Source: Oscillospiraceae bacterium (GTDB lineage Bacteria; Bacillota; Clostridia; Oscillospirales; Oscillospiraceae). Taken from it: 9,757 nucleotides of DNA. Location of the stretch: the NCBI GenBank assembly GCA_017458025.1, contig JAFTGG010000211.1, positions 1-9,757 on the forward strand, in the 5' to 3' direction. Positions 1 to 4,252 of the stretch are shown here, one piece after another (the first letter of the stretch is position 1; every line of letters starts with the position of its first letter). The position numbers and the translations under genes are program-made. A model generated the notes under the pieces. That model searched no databases, was not told the DNA's origin, and worked only from the letters and a program-made list of their open reading frames with translations.

Positions 1-1
1 C

Positions 2-142
2 TATCATCTACCTTTCGACCAACAGTATGATCGTGTTTTCATCAAGCCTGAGTTGGGTGAGTTCTACGCTTGGACAGTGCAGGAGGCCGAAGATGCAGGA
101 TTTCGCCGCGCGTATCGTTGGCATGGCAACCAACTCAGCTAG
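2..142 (+). CDS. C-terminal end of an unidentified protein (5' end outside window)
   Basis: An open frame enters from the left edge and runs 46 codons to a TAG at 140-142. The residues look like ordinary soluble protein (aromatic and charged, ending RAYRWHGNQLS), and codon choice resembles the integrase gene downstream. I do not recognise the family. Its place inside the presumed mobile element, beyond the integrase, suggests cargo or an element-maintenance gene, but that is inference. Two other short frames overlap it (plus 27-251 and minus 8-202). Neither has a convincing ribosome binding site, so I prefer this frame, with moderate confidence. Confidence 0.45.
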   Translation, partial: YHLPFDQQYDRVFIKPELGEFYAWTVQEAEDAGFRRAYRWHGNQLS

Positions 143-189
143 CTCCCTGCCGGTGGTATCGGTTTCCGACCCTGCCGCGAAAATAACTG

Positions 190-218
190 TTGACAAATCC
201 ATCTTCCGGGCATACTAT
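190..218 (+). promoter_or_regulatory. Sigma-A-type promoter for a putative antisense RNA
   Basis: The -35 is TTGACA (190-195), followed by a 17-nt spacer and a -10 of TACTAT (213-218), predicting a start near 225. No convincing ORF with a ribosome binding site follows before the strong hairpin at 270-307. The promoter points at the 3' end of the minus-strand small peptide gene, so it most likely makes a short non-coding RNA. Confidence 0.6.
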
Positions 219-224
219 GTGAGC

Positions 225-317
225 GTAGGCAATGCGCACAACATGGCCTAAAGGTTTTCACCGAAAAACGGGAACCCCGGATGAGAGGCTGCTCATCCGG
301 GGTTCCCTATTCGTTTT
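225..317 (+). ncRNA. Putative antitoxin antisense RNA, convergent with the small toxin-like mRNA
   Basis: Inferred transcript from the promoter at 190-218 to the hairpin at 270-307, whose plus-strand tail reads TATTCGTTTTT. The toxin-like mRNA comes the other way and needs the same hairpin to terminate. The two RNAs would be fully complementary over roughly 50 nt, including the terminator. This is the geometry of the RatA/TxpA and Fst/RNAII type I systems. The ends are predictions, and no expression evidence is available here. Confidence 0.4.
270..307. terminator. Perfect 16-bp hairpin, likely shared bidirectional terminator
   Basis: GGGAACCCCGGATGAG (270-285) and its exact reverse complement (292-307) flank a 6-nt loop. 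On the minus strand the stem is followed by GTTTTT, a good intrinsic terminator for the 27-aa peptide gene. On the plus strand a T5 run follows after 5 nt, giving a weaker tail. Convergent transcripts sharing one terminator are typical of Fst-like toxin-antitoxin loci. Confidence 0.8.
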
Positions 318-362
318 TGCGGTTGCCCGCTCGGTACGCTTAGACCGAGGCCGGTGTCACCG

Positions 363-446
363 TCAACGACCGTCCAGCCATTTGCAAATGTAGTAGGCTG
401 CTACGTTTGCCAATACGGCCGCGATGTATGCGCACAACAGGTCCAT
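363..446 (-). CDS. 27-aa single-span membrane peptide, putative type I toxin
   Basis: ATG at 446-444 to TGA at 365-363. The peptide has one hydrophobic helix (about residues 3-21, with LLCAYIAAVLANVAAYYIC at its heart) and a charged tail KWLDGR. That is the architecture of Fst/TxpA-like membrane toxins, and of small 'ICKWLDG' peptides I recall near clostridial mobile elements (recalled, not checked). A GGAGG lies 10 nt upstream of the ATG. The gene has its own promoter (491-519) and terminator (270-307). A 6-bp hairpin abuts the ribosome binding site, and an opposing promoter fires into its 3' end. It sits divergently beside the integrase. It could instead be a harmless small membrane protein. 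The ORF itself is well supported by its signals; toxicity is inference. Confidence 0.65.
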   Translation of the reverse strand: MDLLCAYIAAVLANVAAYYICKWLDGR

Positions 447-456
447 TGGTATTTCA

Positions 457-475
457 CCTCCCCTCTGCCGAGGGG
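457..475 (-). promoter_or_regulatory. 5' UTR hairpin overlapping the ribosome binding site of the small peptide
   Basis: In the mRNA sense, CCCCTC (475-470) pairs with GAGGGG (465-460) across a 4-nt loop, and the 3' arm runs into the GGAGG of the ribosome binding site (461-457). Burying the Shine-Dalgarno in a stem close to the 5' end is a known way to delay translation of type I toxins. The stem is seen in sequence; its function is inferred. Confidence 0.45.
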
Positions 476-490
476 TTCGGCGACGCGGCA

Positions 491-519
491 AGTATAGCAT
501 ACCCGACAAAAATTGACAA
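491..519 (-). promoter_or_regulatory. Strong promoter of the 27-aa peptide gene
   Basis: Read leftward: -35 TTGTCA (519-514), a 17-nt spacer, -10 TATACT (496-491), with transcription starting near 484. The -35 box overlaps the AAGGAGG ribosome binding site of the integrase (518-524), which is read the other way. Any integrase mRNA that contains its own ribosome binding site must therefore begin at or beyond this promoter. Confidence 0.7.
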
Positions 520-530
520 GGAGGTTCCCC

Positions 531-1625
531 ATGCGAAAGAACGAAGCCGCCTGGGTCGAGAGCCGGAAGCGCTGGCAGATTAAGGTGCAGTCTGAAGGCA
601 CGCGCAAGACTTTCACCGACTCCACCCCCGGCAAAAAGGGCAAGATCGCTGCGGAGCGCAAGGCGGATCGGTGGCTTGAAGACCATCTCACCGGCGACGG
701 TCTCCGAAGCGACGTCCTGCTCGACCGTTTTCTCCAGAAGAAGAAAGACACTACCTCCGAGGGTAATTATGAGCAGGTCGAGAAGTACGTCCGCCTTTAT
801 ATCCGGCCCGTCATCGGCAAGAAGAAGATCGGACGCCTAACGGAGAACGATCTGCAGGAGGTCATCGACAGAGCCTATTCCAACGGGCTTGCCTACAAGA
901 CACTCTGCAACATCCGCGGCACGATCTCCTCATTCATGAAATACTGCCGCAAAGACAAGGCGACGACACTCTTTCCCGAAAGTTTGGTCGTGCCCGCCGG
1001 AGCTAGGCGCGGCGAGAAGCACATCGCGCAACCGAATGAAGTAAAAACTCTTTTCAACTCCGACAAAACGTGTTATTATGGCAAGGAGATTTCAGACCGC
1101 TACATCCACGCCTACCGCTTCGCCGTGCTGACGGGCATCCGCCCCGGTGAACTGCTGGGGCTCCAATGGTCGGATGTCAACGGCGATAAGCTGACGATCC
1201 GTCGCTCGCTCAACAACCGCAGCAAGATCACACAGGGCAAGAACCAGAACGCCCGGCGCAGCATCTCGCTCAAAGGTCTCGCCTTGGCTGAGTTGGAGGC
1301 ACAACGCGCAATGCTCTCCCACCGCGGTGAGATCTCGCAGTACATTTTCCCCGCTCCGGACTCCGGCTTCACAACGCAGCAGAGCTTCCGCTTCTCCTGG
1401 CATCGTTACTGTGAGCACAACGGTATTGGCCACCTCACCCCCTATGAGTTGAGGCACACCTACGTCAGTATCAACGACGATATGCCGGACGGCTTGAAGA
1501 AGAAGGCGATCGGTCACTCCGCCAACATGGACACAGAAGGCATCTACGGCCACCTGAAGGCCGGCGACTTGGATCGCATCGCGGAGTACAGTTCCACCGC
1601 GGTCAAGAAGATCATCGGGGAGTAG
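531..1625 (+). CDS. int: Tyrosine recombinase/integrase of an integrative element
   Basis: A 364-aa phage/ICE-type integrase. The N-terminal arm-binding region (about 7-50, WVESRKRWQIKV) resembles the Tn916-class AP2-like fold. A helical core-binding domain follows (about 60-150), then the catalytic domain. Catalytic residues can be placed: R204 (TGIRPGELLGLQW), R308 (TPYELRHTYVS), H329 (IGHS) and the nucleophile Y339 (GIYGHL). The first position of the HxxR box is Tyr305 rather than His, a variant. The start is ATG 531, with AAGGAGG at 518-524 and 6-nt spacing; the frame extends back to a TTG at 513, but that lies upstream of the ribosome binding site. No clear plus-strand promoter is visible just upstream. 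The gene is followed by tandem repeats and a tRNA 3' end, as expected for an integrase next to its attachment site. Confidence 0.93.
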   Translation: MRKNEAAWVESRKRWQIKVQSEGTRKTFTDSTPGKKGKIAAERKADRWLEDHLTGDGLRSDVLLDRFLQKKKDTTSEGNYEQVEKYVRLYIRPVIGKKKIGRLTENDLQEVIDRAYSNGLAYKTLCNIRGTISSFMKYCRKDKATTLFPESLVVPAGARRGEKHIAQPNEVKTLFNSDKTCYYGKEISDRYIHAYRFAVLTGIRPGELLGLQWSDVNGDKLTIRRSLNNRSKITQGKNQNARRSISLKGLALAELEAQRAMLSHRGEISQYIFPAPDSGFTTQQSFRFSWHRYCEHNGIGHLTPYELRHTYVSINDDMPDGLKKKAIGHSANMDTEGIYGHLKAGDLDRIAEYSSTAVKKIIGE

Positions 1626-1639
1626 TTCTCCGCAAATTA

Positions 1640-1663
1640 GGTACCCACTTTGGTACCCACTTT
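1640..1663 (+). repeat. Tandem 12-bp direct repeat, putative integrase arm-type sites
   Basis: GGTACCCACTTT occurs twice back to back (1640-1651, 1652-1663), 15 nt after the integrase stop and about 100 nt before the tRNA 3' end. Short direct repeats between an integrase gene and the crossover point are the usual arm-binding sites of this enzyme class. Their role here is inferred from position. Confidence 0.55.
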
Positions 1664-1739
1664 GTTTCACAAACGCGCGATTTTGAGTATCATTATTTGT
1701 TGAGAGAACAGCCCAAAAGTCGTTTGTTGCGGGCTTTCT

Positions 1740-1790
1740 TGGCGTTGAAGAGTGTGCTCCCATGAGGTTCAAATCCTCTCTTCAGCGCCA
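1740..1790. repeat. 13-bp inverted repeat enclosing the tRNA T-arm
   Basis: TGGCGTTGAAGAG (1740-1752) pairs with CTCTTCAGCGCCA (1778-1790) with a single G-T wobble, across a 25-nt loop that holds most of the T-arm. The right arm is the tRNA acceptor strand plus CCA. The left arm lies on the element side and pairs even with the CCA, so this is not normal tRNA folding. It may be an integrase-recognised motif or a minihelix RNA. Confidence 0.5.
1763..1790 (+). pseudogene. tRNA 3'-end remnant, putative attachment-site junction
   Basis: The spacing is exactly that of a tRNA 3' end. The T-loop TTCAAAT (1768-1774) is preceded by TGAGG and followed by CCTCT, with four of five T-stem pairs forming. 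Then come a 7-nt acceptor strand CTTCAGC (1780-1786), discriminator G and encoded CCA (1788-1790). No D-arm or anticodon arm is present upstream. The expected 5' acceptor would be GCTGAAG, resembling some Leu tRNAs, although G73 is atypical for Leu; I leave the identity open. The remnant lies just past the integrase and has its own terminator, which fits a tRNA split by integration, with the intact copy at the far end of the element. Confidence 0.65.
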
Positions 1791-1792
1791 GA

Positions 1793-1831
1793 AAAACCGC
1801 GCAAACCGAACGGATTGCGCGGTTTTCGTTT
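1793..1831 (+). terminator. Intrinsic terminator of the former tRNA gene
   Basis: AAAACCGCGCAA (1793-1804) and TTGCGCGGTTTT (1815-1826) form a perfect 12-bp stem with a 10-nt loop, followed by CGTTT. It begins 3 nt after the CCA, the usual place for a tRNA terminator, and supports the idea that sequence to the right is original chromosome. Confidence 0.8.
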
Positions 1832-1857
1832 CTCCGGCGGCAATGCAAGGAGACGCT

Positions 1858-2181
1858 ATGGCCAAAAAAGAGAAAAAACCGAAAAAAGAAAAGCAGCCCA
1901 AGGGTGCAAAGGGCAAAAAGGGCAGAAAGGCCAAGGCGGCAGAAGAGCCTGTGATCCCCTATGCCGGCTCCGACCGCGTCAAGTCCGCCCTCGCCGTCAT
2001 GGTCGCCGTTCTCTGCGGCGTCTGCATCGGGCTGTCCCTTTACACGGTCAGCTACTTTTCGCGCAGCGCCCGCGAGGCTTCCGCCGCGGCTGTCGAAGCG
2101 GAAAGAGTGCGTTCGGCTACGCCCTCGGCGAACGGCGTGATCCTGTTCTCGCAGCCGGACGGCACGTTCATCTACGGATAG
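1858..2181 (+). CDS. Small lysine-rich single-pass membrane protein, hypothetical
   Basis: A 107-aa protein I do not recognise. The start is ATG 1858 with AAGGAG at 1848-1853; an upstream in-frame ATG (1762) would begin inside the tRNA remnant and is rejected. Residues 2-28 are almost all Lys, Gly, Ala, Glu and Pro. One transmembrane helix follows (about 43-66, SALAVMVAVLCGVCIGLSLYTV), then an Ala/Glu/Arg-rich stretch and a short C-terminal tail ending DGTFIYG. The basic N-terminus should be cytoplasmic and the tail outside (N-in). It forms a tight pair with the next gene (10-nt gap). No promoter is visible between the tRNA terminator and its start. Confidence 0.8.
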   Translation: MAKKEKKPKKEKQPKGAKGKKGRKAKAAEEPVIPYAGSDRVKSALAVMVAVLCGVCIGLSLYTVSYFSRSAREASAAAVEAERVRSATPSANGVILFSQPDGTFIYG

Positions 2182-2191
2182 GGAGGGCGTA

Positions 2192-2503
2192 ATGCGGAAT
2201 CGACAGCGCCGCGTACACGATTGGCGCCTGCTCAAATGGCCGTTCACCGTGACGTTTCTCTACTACTCGCTGCTCATGCTCGTCACCGGCTCCGCCGAGG
2301 CGAGCGAGATCGGCTTTGCCGGCGTGTTGGGTCTCGCGCTCCTCATGGACGCGGCGATATACTTCTTCTACTGCTTCTTTCTGAGCCGAGACGGAGACGA
2401 TCCAAACAAGCTGTGGGCGGTGTTCGTCCTCTTTTACGGCCTGCTTACCCTGCCGCAGCTGCAAGCGCTGTGGGAGCTGATGAAAGCCCATGCGGTCATA
2501 TAA
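2192..2503 (+). CDS. Small three-helix membrane protein, hypothetical
   Basis: A 103-aa protein of unknown family. ATG 2192 is preceded by GGGAGG (2181-2186), which touches the stop of the previous gene. After a basic N-terminus (MRNRQRRVHDWR) there are three hydrophobic segments at about residues 16-33, 40-65 and 74-94. The loop between the last two is acidic (RDGDDPN). The 10-nt spacing indicates one operon with the preceding lysine-rich membrane protein, and the two may act together. The stop codon TAA lies in the A-run of a hairpin that begins 3 nt later, so coding and terminator sequence are directly joined. Confidence 0.8.
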   Translation: MRNRQRRVHDWRLLKWPFTVTFLYYSLLMLVTGSAEASEIGFAGVLGLALLMDAAIYFFYCFFLSRDGDDPNKLWAVFVLFYGLLTLPQLQALWELMKAHAVI

Positions 2504-2505
2504 AA

Positions 2506-2528
2506 AGACGCCGGAGTTTCCGGCGTCT
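2506..2528 (-). terminator. Left copy of duplicated terminator hairpin
   Basis: AGACGCCGGA / TCCGGCGTCT with a 3-nt loop. On the minus strand the stem is followed by TTTTT (2506-2502), so it would terminate leftward transcription from the kinase gene. On the plus strand the tail is CTCAAATCG, which is not T-rich. It differs at one base from the hairpin at 2731-2753. Confidence 0.7.
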
Positions 2529-2730
2529 CAAATCGTCGACAAAGGCAAAAGCCTTTGCCGACGAAAAGGCTTCACTCCGCTCAGCGCACGATTTGTCCGT
2601 ATAAGACGGACAAATCGCACGTTCGCTTCGCGCAAAGTGTTTTTTCTGACGCACATGTCGTCAGACATAACATTAAAGCTCTTTCGCGCCTGCGGGCGCG
2701 AAACTCTGCGAGGCTTTTGGCTACAGTCTG
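2529..2730. mobile_element. ~200-bp hairpin-rich non-coding element (MITE-like) inside a duplicated terminator
   Basis: The stretch consists largely of consecutive stem-loops. A 13-position stem with one mismatch spans 2533-2562 (GACAAAGGC-aaaa-GCCTTTGCC region). A perfect 12-bp stem is CGATTTGTCCGT-ataag-ACGGACAAATCG (about 2589-2617). A 7-bp stem is TCTGACG / CGTCAGA (about 2646-2666). A 9-bp stem is TTTCGCGCC-tgcg-GGCGCGAAA (about 2682-2703). Its ends show an imperfect inverted match around GCAAAAGCCT and its complement. It is bracketed by 23-bp copies of a terminator hairpin that differ at one base. A frame happens to stay open across it, but it lacks a ribosome binding site and protein character. 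I interpret it as an inserted, non-autonomous repeat; copy number cannot be seen from one window. Confidence 0.55.
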
Positions 2731-2757
2731 AGACGCCGGGGTTTCCGGCGTCTTTTT
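2731..2757 (+). terminator. Right copy of duplicated terminator hairpin
   Basis: AGACGCCGG / CCGGCGTCT with a 5-nt loop and TTTTT (2753-2757). This is a proper plus-strand intrinsic terminator, serving the membrane-protein operon ending at 2503. The T-run also contains the kinase stop codon (TTA at 2756-2758 on this strand). Confidence 0.8.
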
Positions 2758-3373
2758 ATCTCCTGATTTCAAGCCCCTTGCGCTTGAGCAGGTCCTCCAG
2801 CAGATCGACCGTGCCCTCGATGCCGAGCAGCGCGCTGTCGATGCACAGGTCGTAGCTCTTGGCGTCGCCCCACTCCTTCGCGGAGTAGAAGTTGTAATAC
2901 GCCGCGCGGTCCTTGTCGCGCTTGCGGATGCGCTCCTTCGCCTCATCCTCGGAGATGCCGTTGCGCATCGCGACGCGCTTGATGCGGTTCTCGATCGGCG
3001 CGGTGATGAACAGGTTGATGACGTCGTCGCGGTCCTTGAGCGCGTAGTCCGCGCAGCGCCCGATCAGCACGCAGGAGCCCTGATCCGCGAGCTTCTTGAT
3101 CGTCTCGTAGGTCGCGAGGTACACCTGCTGCTCGATGGAACCCTTGGAATTGATATGGCTCATCGAGAACGAATACGGATCAAGCGCGATCGAGTAAAGG
3201 AAGCTCTTAGGCCGCTCGTCAAACGAGTGGAACAGCTCCTCGCAGAGTCCGCTCTCCTCCGCCGCCTTCTTGAGCAGCAGATCGTCGTAATAGGCAATGC
3301 CGAAGCGCTTCGCCAGCGCCGTGCCGATCTCGCGTCCGCCGCTGCCGTACTGCCTGCCGACTGTGATGACCAT
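2756..3373 (-). CDS. Cytidylate kinase-like P-loop kinase (Cytidylate_kin2 family)
   Basis: A 205-aa protein, the usual length of this family. The N-terminus MVITVGRQYGSGGREIG holds the glycine-rich nucleotide-binding loop (residues 6-13). Next is a YYDDLLL segment, and in mid-protein VLIGRCADY. The C-terminal part has the family's lid and substrate motif pattern RDKDRAAYYNFYSAKEWGD, then YDLCIDSALLGIEG. Members are annotated as cytidylate-kinase-like and presumed to phosphorylate a nucleotide or similar small molecule; the substrate is not established, and this is not the housekeeping Cmk. The start is ATG 3373 with AAGGAGGG seven bases upstream; a longer frame to 3424 has no such signal. 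It has its own promoter (3396-3424) and is divergent from the thiT leader. Transcription heads into the hairpin element. Confidence 0.85.
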   Translation of the reverse strand: MVITVGRQYGSGGREIGTALAKRFGIAYYDDLLLKKAAEESGLCEELFHSFDERPKSFLYSIALDPYSFSMSHINSKGSIEQQVYLATYETIKKLADQGSCVLIGRCADYALKDRDDVINLFITAPIENRIKRVAMRNGISEDEAKERIRKRDKDRAAYYNFYSAKEWGDAKSYDLCIDSALLGIEGTVDLLEDLLKRKGLEIRR

Positions 3374-3395
3374 AGGATCACCCTCCTTTACGTTG

Positions 3396-3424
3396 ATTAT
3401 AGCATTTTTCCCGCCGGAGCGCAA
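3396..3424 (-). promoter_or_regulatory. Promoter of the cytidylate kinase-like gene
   Basis: Perfect -10 TATAAT (3401-3396), 17-nt spacer and a weak -35 TTGCGC (3424-3419). It lies back to back with the thiT promoter, about 22 bp between the two -35 boxes. Confidence 0.7.
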
Positions 3425-3446
3425 ATAAAAATTGTATAAACCGCCC

Positions 3447-3475
3447 TTGACAAGCCCGCCGCTTTGCGCTATTCT
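3447..3475 (+). promoter_or_regulatory. Promoter of the TPP riboswitch-thiT transcript
   Basis: -35 TTGACA (3447-3452), 17-nt spacer, -10 TATTCT (3470-3475). Predicted start is near 3482, just before the riboswitch aptamer. Confidence 0.8.
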
Positions 3476-3486
3476 ACCTAACGTGA

Positions 3487-3585
3487 TCCAAGGGGCGCCG
3501 GCGCAAACCGGCTGAGACGAAGCATATCGCTGCTTCGATCCCTCAGACCTGATCCGGACAATGCCGGCGTAGGGATGGTGTCAAG
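3487..3585 (+). promoter_or_regulatory. TPP (thiamine pyrophosphate) riboswitch aptamer
   Basis: The conserved THI-box signature is complete: an AGGGGCGCC start, CTGAGA (3512-3517), a stem-loop around GAAGCATATCGCTGCTTC, ACCTGATC (3547-3554), a GGACAATGCC stem and the CGTAGGGA end (3568-3575). It senses TPP and here precedes a thiamine transporter gene, the classic target. The 3' strand of the closing helix (GGTG, 3577-3580) is complementary to CACC at the start of the following terminator, giving a readable switch. Confidence 0.95.
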
Positions 3586-3597
3586 CAGCTTTGTATG

Positions 3598-3628
3598 CAC
3601 CGTGATGCGCCCGCATTGCGGTGTTTTT
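3598..3628 (+). terminator. Riboswitch expression-platform terminator
   Basis: CACCGTGATGC (3598-3608) pairs with GCATTGCGGTG (3613-3623), an 11-bp stem with two G-U wobbles and a GCCC loop, followed by T5 (3624-3628). It lies between the aptamer and the thiT ribosome binding site. With TPP bound, the aptamer's closing helix keeps its 3' strand, and this hairpin stops transcription. Without TPP, that strand can pair with CACC and let polymerase through. Confidence 0.8.
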
Positions 3629-3647
3629 GTATTTAGGAGGTATCCCC

Positions 3648-4193
3648 ATGAACAACACCAGCAAAGCCACTCGCGCGCTCGTCGAGGGAGCGCTCATGGT
3701 CGCCGCGGCGGAAGCGCTCGGCTACATCAAGCTCTGGCACATGCCGGAGGGCGGCTCCATCTCGCTGATGATGCTGCCCATCGTGCTCTACGCGCTGCGC
3801 TGGGGCCTCGGCAACGGCCTGCTCGCGGGCTGCGCGCTCGGCATCATCGACTTTATGCTCGGCGGCGGCATTGCCATCGGCTGGCAGTCCATTCTCGGCG
3901 ACTATGTCATCGCCTGCACACTCATCGGCCTCGCCGGCATCGGCCACAAGCGCGGTATGCCCGGCGTCATCTGCGGCTCGATACTCGGCTGCCTCGGGCG
4001 CTATGCCGCCGTGTGGGTCACGGGCGCGACGCTCTGGGGCGAGTACATGTACGACATCTATGGCCTGCCGATGACCAACGAGTGGGTCTACTCCGCGCTT
4101 TACAACATTCCCGTGCTGATCTCCGGCGTGCTGACCACGGTCGTCGCGGCGCTGCTCGTCAAGCCGATGCAGCGCCTGCCCAAGGTCGATTGA
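3648..4193 (+). CDS. thiT: Thiamine-specific ECF transporter substrate-binding subunit ThiT
   Basis: A 181-aa integral membrane protein of about six helices, the length of ThiT S-components. These bind thiamine outside the cell and use a shared ECF energising module (EcfA, EcfA', EcfT), which is not encoded in this window. Family features are visible: the N-terminal Ala-rich helix ALVEGALMVAAAEALGYIKL that docks the ECF module in this fold, the loop WHMPEGGSISLMMLPI (30-45) typical of ThiT, the GWQSILGDY segment, and a C-terminal YNIPVLISG helix. The start is ATG 3648 with AGGAGG at 3635-3640; the frame extends to 3621, but that part lies inside the riboswitch terminator. The TPP riboswitch directly upstream independently supports the thiamine assignment. 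A bidirectional terminator follows. Confidence 0.93.
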   Translation: MNNTSKATRALVEGALMVAAAEALGYIKLWHMPEGGSISLMMLPIVLYALRWGLGNGLLAGCALGIIDFMLGGGIAIGWQSILGDYVIACTLIGLAGIGHKRGMPGVICGSILGCLGRYAAVWVTGATLWGEYMYDIYGLPMTNEWVYSALYNIPVLISGVLTTVVAALLVKPMQRLPKVD

Positions 4194-4214
4194 AGCGTGT
4201 GCCCTTGCTTTGCA

Positions 4215-4248
4215 AAAACGGCTCCGGACGCCTGTCCGGAGCCGTTTT
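4215..4248. terminator. Bidirectional terminator between thiT and spo0A
   Basis: AAAACGGCTCCGGAC and its exact complement form a perfect 15-bp stem with a GCCT loop. It has A/T tails on both sides, so it serves both convergent genes, 22 nt after the thiT stop and 5 nt beyond the spo0A stop. Confidence 0.9.
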
Positions 4249-4252
4249 GCGG

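Noticed and set aside
27..251. Plus-strand frame of 74 codons near the left edge
   Set aside because: Serine-rich low-quality composition, no ribosome binding site, and it runs through the 190-218 promoter.
513..530. TTG start for the integrase at 513
   Set aside because: It lies upstream of the ribosome binding site. ATG 531 has AAGGAGG at ideal spacing.
1740..1790. Complete unusual tRNA
   Set aside because: Only 12 nt separate the putative 5' acceptor strand from the T-stem, so there is no D or anticodon arm. The pairing also includes the CCA.
2532..2542. TTTGTCGAC on the minus strand as a 0A box
   Set aside because: One mismatch to the consensus, and it is part of a stem in the repeat element rather than near a promoter.
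2490..2855. Open frame of 121 codons through the hairpin element
   Set aside because: It starts inside the membrane-protein gene, runs through two terminators and into the antisense of the kinase gene, and has no ribosome binding site. The DNA is explained by stem-loops.
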